Below, piece by piece: positions 45,400 to 58,042 of a stretch of DNA of 64,000 nt. The notes under the pieces are model-generated. The model was not told the DNA's origin. It searched no databases and was given only the letters and a program-made list of their open reading frames with translations. The number at the start of each line of letters is the position of its first letter. Positions within the stretch are counted from its first letter, which is position 1. The DNA is from Hyalella azteca. Taxonomy: Eukaryota; Arthropoda; Malacostraca; Amphipoda; Hyalellidae. Where the stretch lies: the NCBI RefSeq assembly GCF_000764305.2, contig NW_025947728.1:62001-126000 (forward strand), given 5' to 3'. Made by a program: the position numbers and the translations under genes.

Positions 45400-48170
45400 T
45401 GCACAACTGCCTTCATTATTAGCGGTTTAAATACAAGTTGTTATTTTCTTCTGACTGCGGTTTGAGAAAACATGCTGTAGAGATGAGCTCACGAGCTGCC
45501 GAGCATTGGTGCGAATGGATCGTATGAGGTCGTTTATGTTATAAATTACACTCTTTCCACTGCTGCTTGTAACTTCCATTATAACTGTAAAAACATCTTT
45601 AACTTATTTATGCACTGAAGACATCATAGTAAAACGTAGGTTACTTATGTCTAAGGCAACAATGGAGTCCTTGCTTTATTTTAAATTAAGTACGGTAACA
45701 TTTGATAATTATTTAGCATTCTGTCGCCAGTGTTTGCCCGCTTTGAGTGTTGAAAAATTCCCCACTTTTAATACCGTACCGTTTGTTTTTTCCCGTTGCG
45801 CTCTGTTATTTTTGGCTAGAAAAACAAAATGAAATTCTTGTACAATGCTTCTCGACTTTTTCTATCCATGATTTTAGTCCCAATTTATACCTCTTCTCGT
45901 TCTCAACCAATTAACTTGTACTTATTAGAATTCTTATCTAATTATATGCATGTTGTGTTATTATTGTATTTATCGCATGATAAATTCTTCCTCAGCTCAG
46001 ACTGGAAGCTTGAAAATACATGAGCCTTGCATCATCGAAAATATCAGCTCTTCGGTATTTGAGGAGTTCAACTGCACAAATGCGGTATTACCATAAAAAT
46101 GCTAACTGTGTGCAGAAATTTTTATTGGGTTCTTGATTACTGCTGTAGGTGGTGGGCAGACAGTATCAAGTTCCCGATTTTTGTGCCTGAGATTGTGACG
46201 AGACAGTTGAAAACCAGTTATATTAATGATCGTAACCGTGGCTACCGGTATAGTTTTTGTTGGATTATTCATCGGCTTATGTTGGCTTCATGAACTTAGG
46301 CTCGAGGACTGCAAAGATATTATAATTATTATGGATTCTTTGCATGCGCTTAAGATTATTCATGGTCAGTAGGATTTAAAATGACTCGTTCAAGTACTCA
46401 TCATCTCACAGACACGTGCATGCCCCGCGGAGAGAACATTTTCGGTTGAAATTCGTCCGCAAATTGTGGTGAAGATTTGTATTGGTTTGTTCTGGGAAAA
46501 TCTTGCTTGGTTTAGATTGCGTGGAAGAGATGGTACTTGGTACTTGGCAACCATTTGACCTTGCTGGGGCCATTGAATTGGGTTTGATGAATAATTTATT
46601 ATGTTTGCCTGAAATAGTGATTGTAGTTTAGATCTGTGTCAGACAATTAAATTATAATCGCTCAAAGGGAGTAGTGCGGTTACTCGAACACGATAAGAAT
46701 TCTAATGGTTGTTGTACTCCTTGTCACGGTGGTGCATCATCAGTCAATTTTTCGAAAGAGATTCATTATTTCAAAAGGAACGTTCTCTATTCATAATAAT
46801 GTCGTTACTAATCAAACTATATCAGGGTTAAAAAAAATTCAGGCATCGAATATCTTAATGTTTTCAACTTGATATCATTGGAAAATCGTTCACCTGCATT
46901 CGCCTAAGACGTGTTTTCAACTAGGTGCTTGCCTGCCTCGTTAAAAAATGATTGATTTGTCCTGAGAATCTACGTAATGCGGTTGAATTTTCCGTTTGTA
47001 TGCTGAACTAAACCCGATAGTAATAGGGCGTGTCTTGTAATTGTGATTATTGTCTTGTAATGAAGAATGTGCTATAGTAGCATTGGGACGGCCAATGTGT
47101 GATCATAGTCTCATGGATGTGAATGTGTATTCCTTGTCCTGTTATGACGGCTGGCGAATATTGGAACATCAGAATATGGTCTTCTGATTTTCAATGCTGC
47201 GCCTACCCTACCTCTCGTGTTTCCACTCGTGTCACGCAAGTCTTAAACAAAACAAGTTTTTGTCATCTTCCAGAAGCCGACATTGACTACTATAGAACTC
47301 AATTTCTGCCGCCTTTGATTCGTAAATTTTTATTATGATTATTGGCTTCAAGCTTTTGTTTGTTTAAAAACATGCCAGTTTTGTGTGTATGTTTCACACA
47401 GCGATATTCTGCTTAGTTTCTCTGATATATATTTTTAATTTAAAATGATGGTTTTTCTTTCCTAATCTTTAATTTTAATATTAATTCAATGCTATGATGG
47501 CAGAATTTTTTTCCGTCCATAAGACTAATTTTATATATAAAATTTATAATACTCTTGTGTCGAGCGTTGTGGCTGGGCTGGCGAGAGTCGAGGGATAGGT
47601 TCTTCAAGACTCAAGAGTTGACCGTAAGTATGAGCCACAAGTTTTCTCGTAAACTTCTAGGCAAATTTTTCATAGGTTCTCCGCGCATAACTTCGTAAAA
47701 TCAAGACAAATCTTGACCTCATCAACAACAAAGTTGTTCATTGAATTTAGGCTCTAGCGAGCATTGCTACATTTGCTTTCGCTTCGTTTTTAATAAGCTC
47801 GCAAAGCGCCAAGTTCTAGCACGTTTTCTACGCATCGTTATGTCAACTCGAGATCAATATAGACCTAAATAACTTCGAAGCTATTCATTAATACAAAGCT
47901 CCTGCGGGCGTTTCCGCATTTTTTTTTTTTTTGTCCCCTTTGCTTCTACGTACGTAGTTGGCTGAACACTGCAATTTTAACTAATTTGGCGTTACGACCA
48001 GAAAAATTTTGACGAAGCTTGTAGGAGTGTAATGTATAAATTGATTCCTGTTTAATTAGGTAAGGATAGGTTTGGTTAAAGGCAACAAGCACCCGGATTA
48101 ATTTCCAAGTGTTTAGAAGGAAATTATTGATACCGATTGGTCTTCATTTATGTTAATGCAGTAATTACTT
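45400..48170. other. Intergenic region downstream of UBE2J2
   Basis: No gene, RNA or defined element recognised. Short open frames have no recognisable domain. A T run lies near 47920. Confidence 0.5.
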
Positions 48171-48174
48171 AATT

Positions 48175-48485
48175 ACGCTTCGAGTCAAAGACATGTGGAA
48201 CAGCCTCCCTGATAGCATCGTTGACGCTCCGAGTATGAATGCCTTCAAGAATAGACTAGACGAAGCTATGCAGTTGCATATGTTCAGTCTTGAAATGCCT
48301 AGCACCTTACGGACCTGTGGCAATAAGTCCAGCAGCTATCTCAATCAATTCGTCAGTTATGGAAAGATCGGGTTCATAAGGCCTGATCCCTTGTGGAATC
48401 ACGTCTCGAAAAGTACAAGAAATGGCAACAGGCCATGGGCCAATTGCTTCAGCGCCAACATTTCTATTCTATGTATTCTATTCTA
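48175..48485 (+). pseudogene. 3' fragment of the CR1/L2-like LINE
   Basis: Encodes MWNSLPDSIVDAPSMNAFKN and RLDEAMQLHMFSLEMPSTLR, the C-terminus seen also at 11.4 kb and 13.6 kb (minus), followed by the shared tail (GGCAACAGGCCATGGGCC) and a TATTCTATTCTATG pentamer tail ending near 48485. 5'-truncated insertion. Confidence 0.85.
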
Positions 48486-48831
48486 AACAGCACCATGGCA
48501 GGGTGGCCATGTGGTTGTGAAATTTCTGCTTGAATCAACGAGCAAATGGTTGCGTTAATGATTGCGCCAACAAGCTGTACAAATTATGCAATGTCCAGAA
48601 GCAGTAACAGACGAAATACGACGCACAAAATTATGCAGAAATTTGAATTATCTGTAATCTTTAATTTAAAATAATATGAGAGTGCAATGAAAGTGGTGAG
48701 CTATTAGCTTGCTGCTGTTCGCGGAACGTCATATATCTATCACTATTGTACTGTCAAGTGGTCAAATAGACGTTTCTCATGTAAATGTTCACGTCTCGGA
48801 CAAATTTACGGCCGGACTCGCGGCCGGTCTC

Positions 48832-49229
48832 CTTAAATTCAGTAAGCATGGAATATCTCCCAGAGTAATGAACGTAGCTCGATGAAACTTGGTACACGTA
48901 TTCATTAGGACCTATCGGTGATGCTTAGCTTGTGAATATTTTTGAAATTTCACCCTAATTCGTGAGTTATATGACGATACGTGCCGAAATTTGCAGTGAG
49001 CATGACATTTCTTCTACACTACTGCACAGATTTGAACGAAACTTTCAATATAGAAACCTAATCTCCTAACGGTAATATTTAACTTATGACAATTTTTTGA
49101 ATTTTGCCTTCTTTTGCGAGTTTTTTTTTACTTCTACCTCATTCGTGATTTAAACAGTAATATGTGCTTAAATTCGCAGTAGCTACGTTCATTACTTTGG
49201 GAGATATTCCTTGCTCACTGAATTTGAGG
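48832..49229. mobile_element. Foldback/TIR element, about 400 bp
   Basis: Left CTTAAATTCAGTAAGCATGG then AATATCTCCCAGAGTAATGA; the right end is the inverse with a few changes (CCTCAAATTCAGTGAGCAAG), giving arms of about 48 bp. The interior has two loosely similar halves. No clear target duplication. Confidence 0.65.
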
Positions 49230-49934
49230 AAAGTCGTTATGCTGAAAAGTTCAAGCAAAACTGTGTTTGTTGGAAGTTTATAGTATTTTTTGAGAATTCT
49301 CTAATCATGCTGTGAAACTCGACGAAGCGAGAAATAGTTGCAAAACAATATCTAGGATTATTGACCGTTATGTGTTTCAAGAGGATGAAATAAGGATTTG
49401 AAAAATCAAAACTTATTTTTCCTTATATATCAGTGTTTTTGAAATGGCATATAATTTTTCTGGTTTATTTATTGTTCCGCGCTCTCGGAGCCTACGTTGT
49501 TCCGCTTTATTTGTTTACGTCCTCTTGCTCCTTCTCAACTCGTGGCGCTGGACGTGCCTTTGGGGCTCCCGAGTCCAGATCTCCCGTTATTTTATGAAAA
49601 ATTTAGTGAACAACCACTACAACATACTCTGCGTGGCCACTATATTACACCATCCTGTTGTGTGGCAAAATTGCATAAGTCTTCAGAAGCTTCCATCGAT
49701 TTTTGACTGAAAGAAAACGTGTGACACCGTGACACGTCTGCTTACTCTGTTGGACTGCCAATTGAATTTGTTAAACTTATTTTTAGTAGCATACACTTTT
49801 GGCATTGTCACATTGAATACGTTTGGTAAGTTTTCTATTTTTACAATGGAAATGATCTCTGTTAGACAGTTGGAGTAATCAGTAATAGAGTTGAATAGTT
49901 CGATCAAAAGTTTTGAATTGGTCATACCCATAGT

Positions 49935-51128
49935 CTAGTATGGAATATATCTACTTGGCGAGCCGCGACTGAATTTTTCGAGCAAAAATGGTGAAAAACT
50001 ATATTTTGTAAAGTTACAACTGCTAAGGTATGTAGCAAAAAAAATATTCGCCGTATTAAAAAATTTTACTTACATAAAAGTTGCACCCAGGTGTCGGCTT
50101 GAAAACGTAATTGACAGAATTTGCCTATCTCATTCCAAAAAGAAATGGCAGCCATTTCCGCACAGCAGGGCTACTCAGGACACCCCCCCGGGGCTATTAG
50201 GGACACCCCCAAAAATGCATTTACAGTAGAACCTCAGTTAGCAAAGGCTCCAGTTAAGAACAAATTGATTAAAAACAAAGAATATTGATTACATTTACCT
50301 CACTGAGCGAAAAAAAGTTCACTTATCACACAAATTACAAGCATTCCTGTATGCTTACAGATACAGAAAAAATGCTATAAGGCTGCCGATATGAAGCTTG
50401 CAGTGAACAAGGTTGTTGTAAATGCTTAATGGCATGTTCATGGATATGGTAATATCACATCAATAATACAGTAATATCCCATCAATAATAGGGTACCATC
50501 AACTGGGGGATTCAGCCTTGTTCATAATGATGGCCAAAGCGGGGTCATAAACGGTCATAAACAATGGCCAAAGTCACTCCGGCGTTTATGACCTGGTTTA
50601 CAACCCTGGCGTTTATGACCCGACGTTTATGACCCCTGCGTTTATGACCCCGGCGTTTACGACCCCGCGTTTACGACCCCAGCATGAATCAAAAACGAGG
50701 CTGAAGTCACCCCAATTGATGGTAATTAATGTTTATGGTAATATCAAATCAATAAAGGAAAAACAAGTAAAAATCACAGAAAATGTCATTTATTCTACCT
50801 CTACATCGTCTACAATGAAAGAGGAGGACTTCAGAGAGCTGTTAGTAAAGGATGAGTACGCTCTGCATGCTTCAAATGTTTTGAAATGAAGTTTTATTCC
50901 CATTGTCCGGAGTAGCCCCGACGGACAGGGCTACTCAGGACAATCTTTATTTTGCGTCTGGCACCTTAGGAATAGCATATGGAATTTTTTTGACAATGCC
51001 ATTCGATAGCCCTGGCAAAGAGCTATAAAATGAGCTTAAATTTGTTTATGAAATGTTTCATCGTAAGAAGTTATTAAGTTATTAACAAAAAAACGATCAA
51101 ATCTGTCACGAGTAGCCCCGGTTGACAG
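49935..51128 (+). mobile_element. 5'-truncated third copy of the 36-40 kb TIR family
   Basis: Begins with a short piece of the 33985 repeat (AGTATGGAATATATCTACTT), then at about 49985 matches 38440-39430, and ends with the terminal CCCCGGTTGACAG followed by TA at 51129. It contains a MITE at 50496-50722. The GTAGCCCCG / CGGGGCTACTC palindromic block occurs near its end, as at 39380-39418. Confidence 0.7.
50496..50722. mobile_element. MITE with CCATCAAYTGGGG ends and an internal 15-bp minisatellite
   Basis: 227 bp flanked by TA; ends CCATCAACTGGGGGATTCAG and, inverted, CCATCAATTGGGGTGACTTC. The uninterrupted site is visible in the sister copy at 39196 (GGTAATTAATG). The interior holds about seven units of a GCGTTTATGACCCCG type (about 50580-50690). 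Confidence 0.8.
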
Positions 51129-52789
51129 TAAACTTAATAAAGTAATTACAGCTACCGTGACTACTTTTCCATGATGCACACACGATGACACGAAACACGC
51201 AATTCATGGGAGCGAGACTAAATAGAACAACAGAAGCAAGCACCCGGCATGCAACTGCGAAAACGAATGACGATCGCGGCAGCGGCAGCACGGTTCACAA
51301 CGTTAATATACTCAATGCAAGAGAATGATTAATTATGATATATCTGATAAAGATTTGAAATATTTTCGGAAGCCTAAAACTATAACAATTTATTTCGTTA
51401 CTTTGACATGGTTGATTTCAAAATAAATATTTTAATGCGAATTCATGAAAAACGTTTAAAATAAATTGAATAATGTTCATTTATATCTATAGGTGGGAGT
51501 AATTTGAGTAAACAACTGCGAATCGATTTATTATCCTTTAAATAAGAATCTTTGCATTGAAACTTCTGGAAGATGTGTCCACCGCAATATTTGTACAGTG
51601 GTATCATGAGTCAAAGCCGTCAACCGATCGTTGGATGGCCGCAAATATGTCGCAACGTTCTACCTATTACAGTCAATAGAACCTAAATAAACTCTGTTCA
51701 TCAAAAGGACAAGAAGCTTATGTATCAAACATACGTGGTAGTACAATAAATTTTGAGATCTCCAGTCATGAGACTTAAATTCATACTCATAGGTGATCTT
51801 GAATTTCTGCACTGCGTTCAATTAAGCAATTTGTAAAATCATAAATTTCAAATAGGTACCTACTTATTCAATTTAATTCTGAATGAGTCGCGTCTGTTGA
51901 ATTCTAATAGGGATCATTAATTTTTGCATCGTATTTCTGAAAATCAAGTATTGCATTTCTTTTAAATTAAAAACATTCTTTTACATCCAAAACAACGATT
52001 TTTTTCTTACGGCTTCTTTGATAATTGATGATCTCACTCATATAACTTGATATTTTAAATTTAATGATTTTGTCATTTCGATGACTAAACTTTCTTTGGT
52101 TCATTAAAATAAAATAATTACTGCTTATAAACAGGTGTTTAAATTTTGAAACAATTTTCCATCATTTAAATGTCACTGTGATATGTGGATCAAATCTATT
52201 TATTATGAAATTGAACTTTACAAGACCAAAAAAAGGTGTCTGACACCGTCTTGTCTAATGTCAACAGTCAACACAATGTTGCCATACGCCGTGAAAGATT
52301 AACAGTTTATCCCATCATTCCGTGTGGATTCGAGAACTTTGTTGGTATTGGTGAAATCGTGAGAATTTTCTGCGAAAGTTTACGTAATTTTTATTTTTAT
52401 TTTGGAACATATTATTCTACAAAATTTGTCGATACGGATACACAACTAGTGTATGACTGTATGTATTGGAGGGAAGAGTCGCCGACTTTTTATCGGTTTT
52501 CGAACCACACACAAGCGAGTTAAAGGAAGTGCAGCTGTCCGGGTCACCGGGTGTCCGCAGTTTCTGACAAGCTCAGTGTAAGAGTATCAATTGTCACTTC
52601 GGTGTAAGGTGGTAAATTTTTGGATACATTTTCTTTTGTTAACATGATAATATATTACCTATACAGAATTCCATACTGGTTTCCGGTACGTTGGATGGAT
52701 CAGGACGAGGTAAAGCTTGTCCGGGAATCTGTTGCGATGAGTTCCCATCAAAAAAATGTAAACAAAATGTAGTTGCAGTCACATTTACA

Positions 52790-54040
52790 CATTAGAGTGG
52801 TCAGACTGCATTATCACATGTTCAGTTGACACTTGCTGTACAATTGGACTATTTTTAGGGTAAATTAGTTGATTGGCGTAACACATGCATGCAAACTTGT
52901 AAATAAGTTTGTGGCTTGTAAATAGTTTTTCATTACTCTGCGTAAATGGCTTTTCAGCAAAAATTACTTGGCGATGCATCTTGAAAATGGTTGGCGACGC
53001 TTTGGGCTTAAAAATCCATATATTGGTGACGCTGCTTCCACCTTCTGCACCCTGGCATTTTCACATGATAAGTTGCCTCTTAAGTCAAGCATGGAAAACA
53101 TCTACCTTTAGGCAAATAAATAAATAATAGGGCCATGACTAGAGCTTTCCTGCCATTTCAGGAATTGTAAGCTTTCTGTCAGATGAATGCTTTCTGTCTA
53201 ATTGTTAACAAAAGTACACAATCAGGCTGCTAGATTCCAAATGTCTAGATTTGTCACTTTGGAGCTGCCAGATTTCAGAAACAAGTAGGATTTCCAATCC
53301 TGAGTCATATGTTAAGACAAGTGTTAATATTGACTATTTTTAGTGTAAAATTAGAGATTAGAGGTAACACATACACAGGACTTGGTAAAAAGTTTGAGGC
53401 TGTTGGCTCGTGAATGGCTTTTCATGGCTGAGGTATGGAATTCATGGCTCAAAGAAATTAAATCATGGCCTGAAGAAATGAAATCATGGCTGGCAAATCC
53501 ATAAAACCATGGCTCAAAAAATTCAGTCATTGCTTGCCAAGTAGATATATTCCATGCCTACTGTAATATAATTAGCAGAAAATAGTTGTTTTAAATCTGA
53601 AAAGCTCTAATAGAATGTACAATTTTATGAACAATTATTTGAATTAGCTTTTTGCTAAGATTTTATAGCTCCAATAATATATTATATGTGTTTCAAATGT
53701 TGAACTCAATTGCGCTATCTTATCAAAATTACATTTGTAAGTTTATCAGTAGTTAAAAATCACAGGTTGAAGAAATGGAATCATGGCTTGCAATTCCATA
53801 AAACCACTGCTCAAAAAATTCAGTCATTGCTTGCCAAGTAGATATACATTCCATGCCTGCTGTAGTATAAATAAGCAGAATATTTGTTTAAAATCTGAAA
53901 AGCTCTAATGGAATGTACAATTTTATGAGCAATTACTTGAATTAGCTCTTTGCCAAGATTTTAGAGCTCCAATAATATATTATATGTAAGTTTTAAAAGG
54001 TTGAACTCAATTGTGCTATCTTATCAAAAATTGTATAAAG
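52790..54040 (-). repeat. Old, CpG-poor copies of the 31-34 kb repeat, partly in tandem
   Basis: About 53400-53560 matches 33985-34137 in reverse (GGCTGGCAAATCCATA, GGCTCAAAAAATTCAGTC, GCCAAGTAGATATATTCCAT). The following 290 bp is repeated in tandem (about 53470-53750 and 53765-54040). 52790-52900 and 53330-53400 resemble the long arms (GGTCAGACTG; AAATTAGAGATTnGnGGTAA). Confidence 0.7.
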
Positions 54041-57000
54041 GTAATTCATCTGATAAAACATTTTTTTGTTCACTTCTGGACGAGTTAACTTTCATGGTCT
54101 CCAAACTAGACAGAAGCCACCTTTGAACCAGATAAAAATGCCATGAATCTGGCCAGTATTGGAATTTTTCTACTTGTTTCTCAAATCTCACAACTCCAAC
54201 ACTACAAATTTTTAATACAATTGGAATCTTGCGGCCTGATCGTGCACTTTCCTTAACAATTAGGTAGGAGTTGATTCATCTGTCAGAAATCTTGCAGTTT
54301 TTGAAATGGCAGGAAAGTTCTAGTTGCTACCCTAAAGGTAGATGTTTTCCACGCTTGGCCAATTTAACCCATTCCCATAATCCCATGCACCATGGATTTC
54401 ACCCTATTTATCTAGTGAAAAAAAAGAAAAACTATTTTTACCAGCAATTTTTAAAAATCACCTGTGAACATCAGAAAGTGGTGCTCTTCAAGCTAAAGGA
54501 TTGGCAGTACTTATTTGTCTTGACAGTACTTATCATTGTTGGGCCCCTAGTCTTGGCCCCCCTGGGGGGCTGGAGGTGTGTAGTGACTTTGGGGGAGTAC
54601 CGGTAGGGACTAATAATTCTCAGATTCTCAGATCAAAGACAGCAATTAATTGAAATTATTTTTATTAAATGTAAAGTTACATTCAAATAAATTATCTAAA
54701 ATTTAGTTATTTTTCAAGATTTTATATTTAGAATGAAGTATAACTTCACAAGTGTCAATGTCAAAGTACCAAAAATGGGAAAGTTGCCAGTTTCTCTGAG
54801 TTGGCTGAGCAATACAACACAAAGTACATGTATTCAATACACCATACACAAATCATTATTCACTAAGTAAATTAAAAAATGAAGAAATAAGCAGTAAAAT
54901 ATCTTTGTTCTGTAGGCTGCAAAATCCTTCCATGCTGCACAGATCACAAGTTATGACAAGATGAAGTTGGGAGCTTGCTGTCAGACATTGCACTGTACAT
55001 TGTTCAGGGCAAGATGGCATTTGATGCCATCTTGACGCAATACTGGTACTTTATGACATGCAATTATTTTCAGAAACATTTTGTGGGCAATTCTAGACTT
55101 GGAATATGCATTTATTCTTATTAGATTTTATAACATTTTATTTAGCAATCTATGTCAGGAGACTTTTGTAAATCATACATTTGATCTTATTAAGTGGACC
55201 TAGACTGAGTGCCCTTTGCCATGACCAATCAGTACTGCCAATCCTAGATTTGCACCATGCCAGAAAATCTAAATTGGCCTAATGATACATTTTTGCAATT
55301 GAAGTGAAAAATTGAACAGAAGCCATCTGTGAATAGGACAAAAACATCTATCTAATAAATTTGGCCAATTTCACCCATTCTTATGGTCCTTTTTTCAAGT
55401 TCTTCAGTGGAAAATAGGAAAAATGACTTATTCCCAGCTGAAATTTTTTAAAATTACTGTGAAGCAAAACTTTTTATTAATTATGATAGTACAAATTAGT
55501 CCTGCAATTGGCAACAGTTTCAGTTCAAATGTTTGTCTTCATCTTTTTAATGTTGTAAATTAGTAGAAGCAAACATGATCTACATATAGATTAATTAACA
55601 TACCATAATATATTACCTATATACAGTAATATGTGCCAAGTTCATCATTTAAAATAACAATCAAGGCTTTCTAAAAAATGTCCTCGAATTATCTGTACAT
55701 TGTGCTGTTTTCAGAATAGCCATATATTGATCGTCTAAATTGCTCATGCATCGTGATAGTTATATGCACGTGCAGTCGTTAAATTTATAGTTATGTATGG
55801 CAAAATGATTGGAAATGAATAACATTTAATTTCATTCAAAATATTCAATGAGGTCTGTTTCGAGTTTACTTGATATTTTTCTATGAATTGTAATCCTTAA
55901 AATTTCAATTATTGTGACATATTTCTTTAGAATTAAAAACCTCTAACGTCATTCAAAGGTGCTGATAAGATTCTTTTCTCCTAAAATTTTTACTGCAATG
56001 TCATCTTTTGATCCATTGTAAAAGGTTAAGTGTATATGTACTATACACACTCAATCTAGTTCATCATATCGAAGCATTCATTATGTCCTTAAATACATTC
56101 CTTTTTTTAAACTGTTTGATGATAATTGTTTCATAGTTATTTCAAAGGTTGGTTATTTGTAAATCTGTATCTATTACCTACGACAGTTAAATGAGGCGAC
56201 ATAAAAACGAAATATCACACGGATTAAAATTATAATATTGATAGGTATGTACTATAGTTTGAACGTTCTGACGTTTGATTTATTTGATTTGATTTATTCA
56301 TTTTACAATATGCTTTTTATCATATTTAATTCTATAGGTATTAGTTTATAAATTTCAGTGCTGATGGGACGAAGGTAATGAGCACGCGTCACGCGACGCT
56401 TGCAGTGTGTTTGAAACACGCCTGAAATTATGATGTAAATTTGATTCTTCTCGCTGCACGACCAACTTCTGTGCTGCTCTCCGTAAATCGAGAATCGTAT
56501 CAAGTTAAAATGTTAGTTGGTATTACTTGTGAAAATGTAACACTTATAGCAAGATGAGGTATAAGGATTGATCAAATTTCAAATGTGCATCGTGTCATTG
56601 ATGTCACATAAAATGAAATTGGTTTTGGCGTCTATTCTAGCTGTAAAAGCTTCATCATTTTCGCATTTCAATTTGATGATTCATGTTGTGCTGTCGCAAT
56701 CGATTCAATTAAGCATGCATCGCATTCAAACTTCTTGCTATGTGACGCAAAGCCTGCCTTCATATTGACTAACTTGGGCGTTATTTATCAATCAAAAGCT
56801 CAACTTTAATAAGTGTTTCTAACATAAATACATCATTCATAAATAATAACATAAATACATAAATGTATCATTCTAGGTTTTCTCTGAAACATTGAGCGGA
56901 CCATGATTGTTTCCTTCAGTAGCAATTTTGAAATACCCGTTGGAATTTAATTGGTTCGCGAGTTTTTTTTGGTGACGAATTTGCGAAGGATTGTTTCCTA

Positions 57001-58040
57001 TTAGGATATGCTCGTGATCAAATAATGTTTATGTCTTTTTGTTGAATCCATTTATGATTTCAGCCTGTCGTGTATTCACGTTTCATTTTTAGTGTTCGGC
57101 TAATTTGTTAAATTCGCTTTTGATGGTCAGTATTTCATTTCCAATGTTGTCATGTCAAATTTCATCTGGTCTGTGTTCAACTTACGACTTCTTAAGTTCA
57201 ACATCGTCTTTTAATTGTGTTGAGTCGTTGTGTCCTTCTCTGTGCAGCTACGCTTGCTTTGTACTATGGCTTCTGTGCTGGTCTGGAGCCGCAGTAAGTC
57301 TTTTATTTCATTTAACCATCTAAGTATTTGCAACTTGTTTTGTTTTAATTGTTTGCGTTTCGAAACTAGTCTTGAGTACGGCGTTGAGTTTCCAGCCGAT
57401 TGTTTTTTTGAACAGGTTTATAGTTTTTTAAACATTTCTGCTAACACGTTCTGTAATATTTATAAGATTGCTATAATAAGAAAGCTTTCGGCTTTCATAC
57501 CTATGCCTACTGTTGTTAAAAAATGAATGCCCTAAAAATGAATGCCTCTCTTCAATTGGTTTAATTATTATTAAAGATCAACTGTCATTTTGAAGCGTAA
57601 TTTTTCTGTTAATAATTTAGGCAAAATCCATATAACCTGACAGCTAAAATGGGAAAAATTTGCAATTTTTAGTTTGCATGGAGTTTTCTTAGTTGCGGAA
57701 TTGAATTTTTTTCTTTGTTTTATTTCCAGACAATCAAGTTTCTGAATTATATAAAGTTACGTAATAAATAGACCTCTAATATGAGTAGCTTTGCTGATAA
57801 GAACGTTTCGGAGGCAGCTGGGACTTGAGAACTTAGTGACGTTGTAAACTTAAGTGTGCTTTGCGTATGACACTGTTGGATGTATTTCCTCACTCGGGCT
57901 TCTTATAAATCGCAGTTTCTAACAAGTATCTCACCCGTAATGTGTTTGTTTTAAAAATTGTGAACTGTACAATGGCGTCTCTATATATTAACTATTATTG
58001 CTTTTTAAATTGATCACTATATACCATGGGTTTGACAAAA
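54041..58040. other. AT-rich intergenic region with old repeats
   Basis: 54170-54330 is a reverse copy of the repeat at 36110 and 53130. 55310-55400 resembles 54105-54400 (GAACAGAAGCCATCTGTGAA; CCAATTTnACCCATTC). No gene recognised. Confidence 0.5.
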
Positions 58041-58042
58041 TA

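Noticed and set aside
49444..49710. Plus-strand 88-codon frame with hydrophobic residues
   Set aside because: No family resemblance, no splice context, low-complexity surroundings.
57105..57526. Cys/Ser/Phe-rich plus-strand frames that look like a secreted or membrane peptide
   Set aside because: Composition follows the T-rich DNA; no start context, no conserved motif and no neighbouring exon.
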